A stretch of DNA of 35,776 bases from Ureibacillus chungkukjangi (GCF_003217295.1 NZ_QJTJ01000006.1:1-35776); one strand, 5' to 3'; shown: positions 1 to 7,403, counted from the first letter of the stretch. Notes: generated by a model not told the origin, from the letters alone. Numbers and translations are program-made.

Positions 1-95
1 ACTTTGCGTTATTCATCTTAATTGAACCGCCGTATACGGAACCGTACGTACGGTGGTGTGAGAGGTCGGGAGTTAATCACTCCCTCCTACTCGAT
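1..95 (+). mobile_element. 3' end of a group II intron (domains V and VI), truncated by the window edge
   Basis: Positions 26-57 fold as domain V: a 9-bp lower helix (26-34 with 49-57), a two-base bulge C47-G48, a 4-bp upper helix and a four-base loop at 39-42. Positions 60-92 fold as domain VI: G60-G62 with C90-C92, A63-G65 with C86-T88, G68-G72 with C80-C84. A89 is left unpaired as the expected branch-point adenosine. The intron should end at the AT of 94-95. These geometries are hallmarks of group II introns; the rest of the element, including any reverse transcriptase gene, would lie left of the window. Orientation is the same as ctaG. Confidence 0.82.
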
Positions 96-170
96 TTCTA
101 AGGAGAATTATCCTAGACATTTAAATTTTGTTTAAACACCGAAATTGCTATAATTGTCATACTTCGTTCA

Positions 171-199
171 TTGATGTTACGATGTAAGCGTTCTATAAT
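171..199 (+). promoter_or_regulatory. sigma-A promoter of ctaG
   Basis: TTGATG (171-176), a 17-bp spacer, then TATAAT (194-199). The ctaG ribosome binding site starts at 216. A second possible site is an extended -10 TGCTATAAT at 146-154 with a poor -35. Confidence 0.6.
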
Positions 200-231
200 A
201 GAACTACTGAAGTTTAAAGGAGCGCATGATT

Positions 232-1152
232 ATGCCATTAAGTATATTTGGTTTTCAAGCACTGTGGAGTCCTTATCTAATAGGAGTTATATTATTTTTA
301 ACTGTCGTCTATTTTTTAGTAACAGTTGTATGGAGAAAAGATTTTAAAGTGAGTGAACCCTTAAAAAGAGGGGAAGCAACTTATTTTATATTAGCAATGA
401 TATTGCTTTATGTCATTAAAGGCTCTCCGATTGATTTAATGTCCCATATTATGTTTTCTTATCATATGGTACAGATGGCCTTTCTATTATTGCTAGTGCC
501 AATGTTTCTTATAAAAGGGATTCCCTGGTGGGTTTGGAAAGTAGTCGTTGAAGCACCAGTTTTCCGTAATATATTTGATTTATTAACAAAACCTGTGATT
601 TCAGCTTTTGTGTTTGCAATGATGTTCTCTTTATATCATATGCCAGGCATTTTTGATGCCATTAAATTAGATGAAACATTCCATGGGATTTTCACTTTCT
701 TCTTATTCCTATCAGCCTTTTTTATGAACTGGCCGTTAGTGGGGAATGTTCCAGGATACAAGCAAATGAAGCCCTTATATAAAATCGCCTATATTATTGC
801 CAATGCGGTTTTAATCACACCAGCGTGTGCTTTAATCATTTTTAACCCAAATCCGATGTATTCAACATACACAGATGGTGAAGCATGGTTAAAAGCAATG
901 GAGCTTTGTGTACCAGCGTCAACATTATCGGGATTAGCATTGTCAGGACCAGAGCTCTTCAATAATATGAAACCCCTTGAGGATCAGCAATTAGGTGGGG
1001 TTTTAATGAAAATTATTCAAGAGATTATCTTCGGTGTTGTATTAGCCACTGTCTTCAGAAAATGGTGGATACAAGAAAAGAAAGATGATAAAGCCATCAC
1101 AGAGAATGCATTACGAGATTTCCAGGCAAATAAACAAAGTCAGCAGTATTAA
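232..1152 (+). CDS. ctaG: cytochrome c oxidase assembly factor CtaG (caa3 type)
   Basis: A roughly 306-residue integral membrane protein with several hydrophobic helices, matching the caa3_CtaG family. N-terminal FGFQALWSP and the internal LYHMPG and FFMNWPLVG segments resemble Bacillus CtaG, which is needed for formation of active cytochrome caa3 oxidase in the membrane. AAAGGAG at 216-222 lies 9 nt before the ATG at 232; the in-frame ATG at 226 is only 3 nt away, so 232 is preferred. It is followed by a DUF420 gene, the usual partner downstream of cta genes. A group II intron end lies just upstream, but a promoter sits between the intron and the gene. Confidence 0.9.
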   Translation: MPLSIFGFQALWSPYLIGVILFLTVVYFLVTVVWRKDFKVSEPLKRGEATYFILAMILLYVIKGSPIDLMSHIMFSYHMVQMAFLLLLVPMFLIKGIPWWVWKVVVEAPVFRNIFDLLTKPVISAFVFAMMFSLYHMPGIFDAIKLDETFHGIFTFFLFLSAFFMNWPLVGNVPGYKQMKPLYKIAYIIANAVLITPACALIIFNPNPMYSTYTDGEAWLKAMELCVPASTLSGLALSGPELFNNMKPLEDQQLGGVLMKIIQEIIFGVVLATVFRKWWIQEKKDDKAITENALRDFQANKQSQQY

Positions 1153-1227
1153 TTGCTGACTTTAGAAAAAAGCATCATATTCTTTCTAAGAAAAGATATA
1201 GATTACTAAATGATAGGAGAATGTAAA

Positions 1228-1689
1228 ATGAGCGTACCTATTCTACCTACAATTAGTACTTCATTTATTGTTATTAGTGCTGTGTTAGTCGCAATTGGAT
1301 GGGGTCTAATTTATAAGAGGAAAATTGAAGCACATAAAAAGGTAATGTTTGCTGCTGGAGTTGCAGCTTTAATCTTCTTTATCATTTATGCTTCTAGAAC
1401 AATATTTATCGGGAATACGTCATTTGGTGGTCCAGATGATATAAAAGGGTATTACACATTCTTTTTAATTTTCCACATTATTTTAGCTACTTCGGGAGCC
1501 GTATTCGGTATTGTTAGTATTACGACAGGGTTAAAAACAAAGCTAAGTATTCACCGTAAAATCGGTCCAATTACAAGTATTATTTGGTTTTTCGTAGCTA
1601 TTACAGGTGTAGCCGTTTATCTATTACTGTATGTAATTTACCATGGTGGAGAAACAACGTCACTATTTAAAGCAATACTTGGATTCTAA
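1228..1689 (+). CDS. DUF420 family membrane protein (YozB-like)
   Basis: A 153-residue protein with about four to five transmembrane segments and histidines at membrane edges (HKK, FHII, IHRK, YHGG), typical of the DUF420 family that often accompanies cytochrome oxidase assembly genes. AGGAGA at 1215-1220 is 7 nt from the ATG at 1228; the earlier in-frame ATG at 1210 lies upstream of that ribosome binding site and is unlikely. It lies 75 bp after ctaG with no terminator between them, so co-transcription is likely. Biochemical function is not established; a role in heme-copper oxidase assembly is inferred from context. Confidence 0.8.
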   Translation: MSVPILPTISTSFIVISAVLVAIGWGLIYKRKIEAHKKVMFAAGVAALIFFIIYASRTIFIGNTSFGGPDDIKGYYTFFLIFHIILATSGAVFGIVSITTGLKTKLSIHRKIGPITSIIWFFVAITGVAVYLLLYVIYHGGETTSLFKAILGF

Positions 1690-1698
1690 TTTGAACTA

Positions 1699-1739
1699 AA
1701 ACAGTCTTTTGAGCTTGTCTTAAGGGCTGTTTTTTTTTT
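1699..1739 (+). terminator. Rho-independent terminator after the DUF420 gene
   Basis: Imperfect hairpin: AACAGTCTT near 1699 pairs with the AAGGGCTGTT segment (one bulged G, one G-T pair), followed by about ten Ts. Confidence 0.65.
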
Positions 1740-1790
1740 CATTCGGGAAAATTGGGGAATTTTTATGTTTTCCAAGGAAATACTGCAAGT

Positions 1791-1821
1791 AAAAAGGACA
1801 TGGCGCTTGTCCATGTCCTTT
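1791..1821 (-). terminator. Terminator of the yugN-like gene
   Basis: Perfect 11-bp stem AAAGGACATGG (1793-1803) / CCATGTCCTTT (1811-1821) with a 7-nt loop. On the minus strand it is followed by a T tract (the A run at 1791-1795), just past the yugN stop. Confidence 0.8.
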
Positions 1822-1834
1822 GTGTATTTTTATA

Positions 1835-2200
1835 TTATGCTTCAATACCGAAAGCAGCAAATTCTTTTTTAACACTTTCAAGAATTTGTTCACATTCTGT
1901 CACTAGGTGTTTTGGGAATACTTCATCTTCACCATACTCAACACCATGTGGATAGTAGTACTTACCAAGTGCAGGTTTAGCGATTTTTAGAACTGCTGAG
2001 CGATTACCAACGTCTCCTGAAATAGCTTGACAGAATACACGTAAGTAGTAGCGCCCTTCTTTTAAATCGAAACGTTTATCGAAAGTCATACGATCGAAAT
2101 CCCAGCCACCGTCGCATTCTAGACCGTTCTTTTCCATAACGCTTACAAGTAGTTCTTGTTCAGCAGTTATATTTTCAAGTGTTTTGTTTTCGAAATACAT
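1835..2200 (-). CDS. YugN-like family protein
   Basis: A 121-residue soluble protein matching the YugN-like family of Bacillales in length and in its WDFDRMTFDKRFDL and YYYPHGVEYGEDE segments. Function is unknown. The ATG at 2200 is preceded on the minus strand by AAAGGAGG at good spacing. The gene is monocistronic with its own promoter and terminator. In B. subtilis yugN lies at a different locus (knowledge of that genome), so its place beside ctaG is a lineage feature. Confidence 0.75.
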   Translation of the reverse strand: MYFENKTLENITAEQELLVSVMEKNGLECDGGWDFDRMTFDKRFDLKEGRYYLRVFCQAISGDVGNRSAVLKIAKPALGKYYYPHGVEYGEDEVFPKHLVTECEQILESVKKEFAAFGIEA

Positions 2201-2252
2201 TAAAAAAATCCTCCTTTAGCTAAATCGTACAATAAGTATACGCTCATTTTTT

Positions 2253-2281
2253 ATAATAGAGCAAAATTTCTTTTGTTGCAA
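2253..2281 (-). promoter_or_regulatory. sigma-A promoter of the yugN-like gene
   Basis: On the minus strand TTGCAA (2281-2276), a 17-bp spacer and TATTAT (2258-2253), about 53 bp before the start codon. Confidence 0.55.
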
Positions 2282-2289
2282 TGGCAACA
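2274..2289. promoter_or_regulatory. Palindrome between two divergent promoters (possible operator)
   Basis: TGTTGC-AATG-GCAACA is a perfect 6+6 inverted repeat. It covers the -35 of the yugN promoter and abuts the candidate -35 of the ylbC promoter (2290). A regulator bound here could affect both genes; no regulator is identified. Confidence 0.35.
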
Positions 2290-2319
2290 TTGTGTCAACC
2301 ACTATATTATTGATATAAT
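2290..2319 (+). promoter_or_regulatory. Promoter of ylbC with extended -10
   Basis: TGATATAAT (2311-2319) matches an extended -10 (TGnTATAAT). TTGTGT at 2290-2295 is a weak -35 with an 18-bp spacer. The start codon is at 2352. Confidence 0.5.
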
Positions 2320-2351
2320 AGTACCAATAAATTTAAAAGGATAGGAACGAA

Positions 2352-3422
2352 ATGAAAACTCTTTTTCGAATATTAATTGTCCTTTCTTTTCTTGCAATTA
2401 TCTTTTTTTATTCTTCAAGCTCAGATAATTATCAACCTTTAGAGGGGCCCAATTCTACATCTCAAATTATTCCAAAAACAAGTAGTAACCAAGAAATCTC
2501 TCAGGACTCTTTACCTCGTCCAGAAGAAGGCTTATCAACCCTGATTGGTAAAAGTAGTGATGAGCTCAAAAAGCTGTATAAAGAACCTGCTCGTACTGAT
2601 AAATCTGCCTATGGTTATGACTGGTGGATTTATAATCAAATTCCAACTCAGTTTATGATGTTTGCTGTTGCAAATGGTGTTGTAACGCAAGTGTATACCA
2701 ATGCAAATGAATCTGATATAAGTCCCTATAAAATGGGCCAGACACTTGAAGACATTTATAGCATGACGATTATCGAATCAGAACTGAATGCAACGATTGA
2801 AAATAATATCTATAGTTTTACAATGAGTGAAGATGATATGAATACAAGAATTTTAACGAAATTCGGTGATATCTTTGCACAGCTTTATATCGATAGTGAA
2901 ACTGGCATGTTAAGTGGAATTCGCTTTATGGATAGCAGAACACTAGTCATACATCGCCCATATGAGATGTCCTTTGTCGGTAAATTATTATCTCCTCCAA
3001 GTCCTACTTCCTATTTAATAGAAGAAAGTAATAAGGCAAATGCAACTATCATTTATGATTTACTAAATGTATTCCGAGTAAACAATAATTTACCTATTAT
3101 TTCTGAGGAGGCTTCTTTAACATCAGTTGCTATGGAGCATAGTGAGGAGATGTATACCGAGAGTTATCTTTCACATGAATCACCAACTAAAGGCTCCTTA
3201 AAGGAAAGATTAGATTCAGAAGGAATCCAGTTTAAAAATGCAGAGGAAAATATTGCGACCTCTTATATTGATTCCATTGAAGCTGTTCATGGCTGGCTAA
3301 ATTCTAGTACACACCGTAAGTACATGCTTGATGAAGCCTATACTCAAGTGGGGTCGGGAACGTTTATGAATTATTATACACAAATTTTTGTAGAAGAAGA
3401 AAAAAATGAAATAGAAGAATAG
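2352..3422 (+). CDS. ylbC: Secreted or membrane-anchored CAP-domain protein YlbC
   Basis: A 356-residue protein. Residues 5-21 form a hydrophobic signal or anchor segment. A central region (about 60-200) resembles the CAP-associated N-terminal domain (GLSTLIGKSSDELKKLY). Residues about 225-350 are a CAP/SCP-like domain with HSEEM, YLSHESP, AEENIA and WLNSSTHRKYML motifs, the conserved His and Glu positions of the family. Length agrees with B. subtilis YlbC (about 346). AAAGGATAGG precedes the ATG. Function of bacterial CAP proteins is poorly defined; an extracytoplasmic location is inferred. In B. subtilis it is also in the ylb region. Confidence 0.82.
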   Translation: MKTLFRILIVLSFLAIIFFYSSSSDNYQPLEGPNSTSQIIPKTSSNQEISQDSLPRPEEGLSTLIGKSSDELKKLYKEPARTDKSAYGYDWWIYNQIPTQFMMFAVANGVVTQVYTNANESDISPYKMGQTLEDIYSMTIIESELNATIENNIYSFTMSEDDMNTRILTKFGDIFAQLYIDSETGMLSGIRFMDSRTLVIHRPYEMSFVGKLLSPPSPTSYLIEESNKANATIIYDLLNVFRVNNNLPIISEEASLTSVAMEHSEEMYTESYLSHESPTKGSLKERLDSEGIQFKNAEENIATSYIDSIEAVHGWLNSSTHRKYMLDEAYTQVGSGTFMNYYTQIFVEEEKNEIEE

Positions 3423-3431
3423 TGTGGTACC

Positions 3432-3475
3432 GGACCTCTTAGCTGAGTAAATTGGCTATAGAGGTTCTTTTTTTT
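3432..3475 (+). terminator. Terminator of ylbC
   Basis: GGACCTCT (3432-3439) pairs with AGAGGTTC (3460-3467), with an inner AGC/GCT pairing, followed by eight Ts. Confidence 0.65.
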
Positions 3476-3505
3476 GAAACGAAAAAATTTAAAGCCCACA
3501 CAAAT

Positions 3506-3538
3506 TTTAGTGTCACTATTCAAACCTAGGCATAAAAT
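3506..3538 (+). promoter_or_regulatory. Candidate promoter and operator of the murE-like gene
   Basis: GTGTCA (3510-3515), a 17-bp spacer and TAAAAT (3533-3538) form a moderate sigma-A-like promoter. The palindromic 13-mer TTTAGTGTCACTA (3506-3518) covers the -35. The same 13-mer occurs upstream of ylbG at 6986-6998. Confidence 0.35.
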
Positions 3539-3557
3539 AGGGAAAAGGAGTGACAAC

Positions 3558-5036
3558 TTGCAATTAGCAGAACTTTTAAAGGAATGGCCATGTACGGTAA
3601 AAGGTGGTTCTATTCGAGTTGAAGTAACTGGAATTGAGGATTTTGCACAAGGTGTAAAAGAAGGCGATTTATTCATCGTACGTAAAGGGCGAAAGTCTGA
3701 TGGATTAAAATATGTCGATATGGCAATAAAAAATGGGGCAGTTGGAATTGTTATTGAAGATGAGAAACAGTTGGATTCATTAAAAATTTCTGTTCCTGTC
3801 ATCTGGGTTCCAAACGTCTTAAAATTTATGTCATATGGTGCTGCAAAGCTAAATCGATTCCCAGCTGATGCAATGCAAGTTATAGCAATTACAGGTACGA
3901 ACGGAAAAACAACAGTTAGTCATTTTATCGGACAGCTACTAAAAGCACTACATAAAAACGTAATAGTCATTGGAACAAACGGAATTTACATTAACGGCGT
4001 TGAAGTAAACATTGATTATGAGCATTTAACGACTCTTCAGCCAAAACATTTGCACAAAATTTTGAAAATCGCTGTCAGTCGTGGTGTTGAGTATGTTGTC
4101 CTAGAAGCATCCTCTATGGGCCTTGCAAAGCATCGCTTAGATGATTGTTCGATTGATATTGGAGTCTTTTTAAATTTAGCAGAAGACCATATAGAAGATC
4201 ATGGTTCCTATGAAAAATATAAAGCAGCAAAACAATTGCTTGCTACACTTTCAGATCAACTCGTGTTAAATGGGGACGATTCTTTTTGTCGTACAGTCGG
4301 TTTGCAGGCGAAAAAGAAAAAAGCATATTTTGGCTTAGGTAATCGAGTGGATTATCAATTACAGCTTCTTGCAGAAGGACTATCAACTTCAACCTGCTGC
4401 TTGCAGAGTAATAAAGGGCAAAAGGTATTTTCCATTCCCTTTGTTGGGGAGCACCATTTACAAAATACCATTGCTGCCATTACAACTGTAAGTCAATTAG
4501 GTTTTGCGATAGAAGACATTTGCGATGTAGTTGAAAAACTAACTTTGCCAAATGGTCGATTAGAAACAATTGAAAATAATTTAGATGTAGATATTTATAT
4601 TGATTATGCCCATACAGAGGCTGCTTTAAGAGCTGTTCTCCAAACATTAAACAAAACGGTCAAAAGAGATCTAATAGTGGTATTCAGCTGTGGCGGTGAT
4701 CGAGATAAACACAAAAGAATTAAGATGGGGGCTGTCGCTTCCAAATATGCAGACTTAATCTATTTGACTACTGATAATCCACGTAGTGAAGACCCAGAAC
4801 TTATCAATGCTCAGATTGCTGCAGGATTTTCGCCTAAGCAGAAATATGAAATGATACTAGATAGAGGAAAAGCAATCGAAACAGCCATTCGTCAAGCTAA
4901 GCCTGGGGATACGATATTAATAGCTGGAAAGGGTCACGAAACTACCCAAACTATTGGTTCAACAGAAATTGAATTCTCTGATTTTGAAAGCGTAAGGCTA
5001 ACCCTGCAAAATTTATTAAATGACCATGTTGATTAA
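3558..5036 (+). CDS. MurE-family UDP-MurNAc-tripeptide ligase, separate from the dcw cluster
   Basis: An ATP-dependent ligase expected to add the third amino acid (meso-diaminopimelate or L-lysine) to UDP-MurNAc-L-Ala-D-Glu in the cytoplasm. Starting at TTG 3558, 7 nt after AAAAGGAG, the protein has 492 residues (family about 490-500) and begins QLAELLKEW like other MurE proteins. Visible motifs: P-loop GTNGKTT (113-119), AAK with the lysine expected to be carbamylated (225), GRLE, DYAHT, CGGDRDK, DNPRSEDP (406-413) and AGKGHE (457-461). DNPR is the classic signature of DAP-adding MurE. Odd points: the usual SSHAL segment reads SSMGLAKHR, and TTPE is replaced by TTLQP. It lies alone between two terminators, while murE is missing between spoVD and mraY. 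It may be the genome's only MurE, a sporulation-specific one, or a paralogue; sequence alone does not decide. Confidence 0.85.
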   Translation: MQLAELLKEWPCTVKGGSIRVEVTGIEDFAQGVKEGDLFIVRKGRKSDGLKYVDMAIKNGAVGIVIEDEKQLDSLKISVPVIWVPNVLKFMSYGAAKLNRFPADAMQVIAITGTNGKTTVSHFIGQLLKALHKNVIVIGTNGIYINGVEVNIDYEHLTTLQPKHLHKILKIAVSRGVEYVVLEASSMGLAKHRLDDCSIDIGVFLNLAEDHIEDHGSYEKYKAAKQLLATLSDQLVLNGDDSFCRTVGLQAKKKKAYFGLGNRVDYQLQLLAEGLSTSTCCLQSNKGQKVFSIPFVGEHHLQNTIAAITTVSQLGFAIEDICDVVEKLTLPNGRLETIENNLDVDIYIDYAHTEAALRAVLQTLNKTVKRDLIVVFSCGGDRDKHKRIKMGAVASKYADLIYLTTDNPRSEDPELINAQIAAGFSPKQKYEMILDRGKAIETAIRQAKPGDTILIAGKGHETTQTIGSTEIEFSDFESVRLTLQNLLNDHVD

Positions 5037-5044
5037 TAAATAAG

Positions 5045-5085
5045 TGTCCCAGAGGTTTGGATAAACAAATCTTTGGGACATTTTT
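5045..5085 (+). terminator. Terminator of the murE-like gene
   Basis: A 15-bp stem (5045-5059 with 5066-5080, two G-T pairs) with TGTCCCA at the base, a 6-nt loop, then TTTTT. Confidence 0.85.
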
Positions 5086-5172
5086 AAATCCCGTAATTTG
5101 GAGCCTTTTACAACAAAATTCTAAAACTCCATTAAAATTTATAACTTCTTAATACAAACTTTAATTAAATTC

Positions 5173-5181
5173 TGCTATGAT
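5173..5181 (+). promoter_or_regulatory. Possible extended -10 promoter of ylbF
   Basis: TGCTATGAT matches TGnTATAAT at eight of nine positions; no good -35 is seen. Confidence 0.3.
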
Positions 5182-5206
5182 TGGTAGTAGTAGATTGGAG
5201 GAAGTA

Positions 5207-5659
5207 ATGATGATAATGACATCAGAATGGGCCTTCATTTTAGATGAAGCAGATGAATTGAGTGCAATGATCCTTTCTTCAGAACAAGCTCAAAAATTAA
5301 GCAATGCATATAACGATGTATATACAGATGATATTTTAGTTCATCAGATTTCTACATTTAACCGCATGAAAGAACAATATGAGGATGTCCAACGTTTTGG
5401 TAAATATCATCCTGATTATCATACAATTATGAAGCAAATTCGCCAGCAAAAAAGAAGTCTAGATTTAGACGAACGTGTTGCGAGTTTAAAGATAGCAGAA
5501 AACGATTTTCAAGATTTACTTGATGAAATCAGTCTAATTATTGGAAAGTCCGTTTCTGAAGCTGTCAAAGTGCCAGTAAGCAATCCATTCTTTGCAACTA
5601 GTGGGTCTTCCTGTGGAACAGGCTGTGGCACTGGTGGAGGCTGCTCTTGCTCAGCTTAA
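5207..5659 (+). CDS. ylbF: YlbF/RicF, subunit of the Y-complex (RNase Y specificity factor)
   Basis: A 150-residue protein matching YlbF (RicF). In B. subtilis it forms a complex with YmcA (RicA) and YaaT (RicT) that binds iron-sulfur clusters, promotes RNase Y-dependent mRNA maturation, and is needed for competence, biofilm formation and sporulation. The signature MKEQYEDVQRFGKYHPDY is present, mostly alpha-helical. The C-terminal tail (SSCGTGCGTGGGCSCSA) carries four cysteines. GGAGG at 5197-5201 precedes ATGATGATAATG; starts at 5207, 5210 or 5216 are possible. It follows the murE-like gene but is separated by a terminator. In B. subtilis ylbF and ylbG are adjacent; here gdpD lies between them on the other strand. 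Confidence 0.88.
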   Translation: MMIMTSEWAFILDEADELSAMILSSEQAQKLSNAYNDVYTDDILVHQISTFNRMKEQYEDVQRFGKYHPDYHTIMKQIRQQKRSLDLDERVASLKIAENDFQDLLDEISLIIGKSVSEAVKVPVSNPFFATSGSSCGTGCGTGGGCSCSA

Positions 5660-5664
5660 AAATC

Positions 5665-5694
5665 AACCGTCTCTAAAATTAGAGACGGTTTTTT
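5665..5694 (+). terminator. Terminator of ylbF
   Basis: AACCGTCTCTAA / TTAGAGACGGTT stem (5665-5676, 5679-5690) followed by Ts. It shares the CCGTCTC core with the ftsZ terminator. Confidence 0.85.
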
Positions 5695-5736
5695 CTTTTG
5701 GAATAGTTTGTACTCAATTAATAGCAAAGCACAACT

Positions 5737-5766
5737 AAAAAACCTCGCGGACAACCATCCACGAGG
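5737..5766 (-). terminator. Terminator of the glycerophosphodiesterase gene
   Basis: On the minus strand CCTCGTGGA (5766-5758) pairs with TCCGCGAGG (5751-5743) through one G-T pair, followed by six Ts. It lies just past the stop at 5783. Confidence 0.8.
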
Positions 5767-5782
5767 CAAATCAAAATTCTAT

Positions 5783-6712
5783 TTATTCAGCTTCTGCTGC
5801 TTTCTCTTCTTGTATACTCTGAAGAACACTTACGGCGATATCTGGTCGGTCGGTTACGATGCCTTTTGCGCCATTTTCAATTAGGCTACGAATTGTTTCT
5901 TCATCATCAATCGTCCAGTAGTGCACAGGGATGTTGAGCTTTTCCAAAAAGGCGATAAATCGTGGAGAATCCAAGGAAACTCTGCCGTGCTTGGTTGGAA
6001 TTTGAAATACATCCACCTTTGGATGATATAGATGGCCAAATTGGCTTGTGAATGCTGTAAAGGCTTTTCTTACATCATTCTCGCCTGCACCTAAGGCAAC
6101 ACGATTTTGTGCATATAAGTTAAAGCGGTCGACCTGTTCGCTAAAGAAGCTTGTTAACACAATGCGGTTTTGTGCATCGAATTCTTCAATAAGGCGCCAT
6201 AATTTAGATGGCATTAAGCTGCCTTCATACGTATCTGGATGATCCTTAATATCGATGTTGATATACATATTAGGGAACACCTCTAACAATTCACGCAAAC
6301 TTACGATTTCCACTTTTTCTTCTTTATATGGGGATTGCCCATCTAAATCTTCGAAATTATAGCCGAAATTTAGTTGTTTTAATTCCTCCAGGGTGAAATC
6401 TTTTATAGAACCAGTCCCGTCACTTGTACGATCCACTGTTTCGTCATGGAATACTACGATTTCTTCATCCTTAGTTAAACGTATATCAATTTCAAATCCA
6501 TCTACACCGAGTGCCTGTGCTTTCTCGAAAGCCGGCATAGTATGCTCAGGAGCTAAGAGAGAGCCGCCGCGATGAGCAAGTACAATTGGTCGCCCGTATT
6601 GTAAAACTTCTTTATCGTCTCTTTTTTGAGGTTTTATAATTGCTTTACTGCCAGCCCAAGCTGCTGCACTGGCAGCTGCAATAGCAATAGCTACTTTTGT
6701 TTTTTTACCCAT
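5783..6712 (-). CDS. Glycerophosphodiester phosphodiesterase family protein
   Basis: Hydrolyses glycerophosphodiesters to glycerol 3-phosphate and an alcohol. The 309-residue product from ATG 6712 (AAGGAGG just upstream on the minus strand) has an N-terminal hydrophobic segment (residues 5-24), probably a membrane anchor or signal without a lipobox cysteine. The GDPD catalytic motifs follow: AHRGG (46-50), APEHTMPAF (the usual PEN reads PEH), GFEIDIR with Glu74 and Asp76, and FHDETVDRTSDGTG with His89. The C-terminal HYWTIDDEETIRSLIENGAKGIVTDRPD matches the barrel end of the family. Extracytoplasmic action on phospholipid or teichoic-acid breakdown products is inferred. Confidence 0.87.
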   Translation of the reverse strand: MGKKTKVAIAIAAASAAAWAGSKAIIKPQKRDDKEVLQYGRPIVLAHRGGSLLAPEHTMPAFEKAQALGVDGFEIDIRLTKDEEIVVFHDETVDRTSDGTGSIKDFTLEELKQLNFGYNFEDLDGQSPYKEEKVEIVSLRELLEVFPNMYINIDIKDHPDTYEGSLMPSKLWRLIEEFDAQNRIVLTSFFSEQVDRFNLYAQNRVALGAGENDVRKAFTAFTSQFGHLYHPKVDVFQIPTKHGRVSLDSPRFIAFLEKLNIPVHYWTIDDEETIRSLIENGAKGIVTDRPDIAVSVLQSIQEEKAAEAE

Positions 6713-7061
6713 GGATATCCTCCTTAAATCCTGCCTTATCTTGTACAATAATCAAAACCTGTTTCCAGCAAATAATCCTCAGTTGAATGTAGCAGGGACT
6801 TCCCCTTAAAAAATTCTAAAGTCCATCTCTTTATTATAGAGGAGGTAAGATTTCTTCTACTGTTGTTATGAGCACAAGTAATAAATCTAATATAATTTTT
6901 ATGTGTTCGCTTCAACACATAAGTAAATTTAAATGAAAGTAAAAGAATTGTAAACTCTCTACAAAGATTATAACGGAAATTATGCTTTAGTGTCACTAAA
7001 CTCTGTTGCTATCAAAATTGACATTATGGTATTCTTTTATGTAAGAAATGAGGGAAGTGGA
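6713..7061. promoter_or_regulatory. Intergenic region between divergent gdpD and ylbG
   Basis: No convincing gene. It holds a perfect 9-bp inverted repeat TTATGTGTT/AACACATAA (6899-6922) without a T tract, the 15-bp palindrome TTTAGTGTCACTAAA (6986-7000), and a consensus -35 TTGACA (7018-7023) followed by only a poor -10 (around TATGTAAGA) ahead of ylbG. On the minus strand TATAAT (6838-6833) could serve gdpD. Confidence 0.45.
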
Positions 7062-7334
7062 ATGCAAGAACGACAAGGTTTAATTGTATACATTCATCAG
7101 TTGAAGCATGCCAAAAGTTTAAGAAAATATGGACATGTACATTATATTTCTCGAAAGTTAAAATATGTTGTTATTTATTGTAATCGTCAAGAAATTGAAG
7201 GAACGATAAATAAAATACAACGCCTTCCTTTTGTGAAAGACGTTGTAGAGTCGTTTCGTCCATTCTTGAAAACCGAGTTTGAAAATGCCAAACCAGATAA
7301 AGCGAAGGAATATGATTATAAAGTTGGTTTATAA
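7062..7334 (+). CDS. ylbG: YlbG family protein (UPF0298)
   Basis: A 90-residue protein matching YlbG over its whole length: [21 protein letters not shown] at the N-terminus and [13 protein letters not shown] at the C-terminus. Function is unknown; the family is widespread in Firmicutes next to ylbF or rsmD. The ATG at 7062 follows a GGGAAG-type ribosome binding site and gives the family's usual length; longer in-frame starts from 6990 add non-homologous sequence and run through the promoter region. Confidence 0.88.
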   Translation: MQERQGLIVYIHQLKHAKSLRKYGHVHYISRKLKYVVIYCNRQEIEGTINKIQRLPFVKDVVESFRPFLKTEFENAKPDKAKEYDYKVGL

Positions 7335-7403
7335 TCGTTCAATTAAATACAGAAGTATAGTAATTCGAAACAGTGTCTAGCTACAGGTGCTAACAGCTTT
7401 TCT

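Noticed and set aside
1752-1955. 67-codon plus-strand frame opposite yugN
   Set aside because: Runs through the yugN terminator and the antisense of yugN; no ribosome binding site.
6875-6943. 22-codon frame beginning ATGAGCACAAG
   Set aside because: GAGGAGG lies more than 20 nt upstream, too far to serve the ATG; no homology.
6736-6996. 86-codon minus-strand frame in the gdpD-ylbG gap
   Set aside because: Covers promoter and palindrome sequences, no homology recognised, overlaps the gdpD leader.
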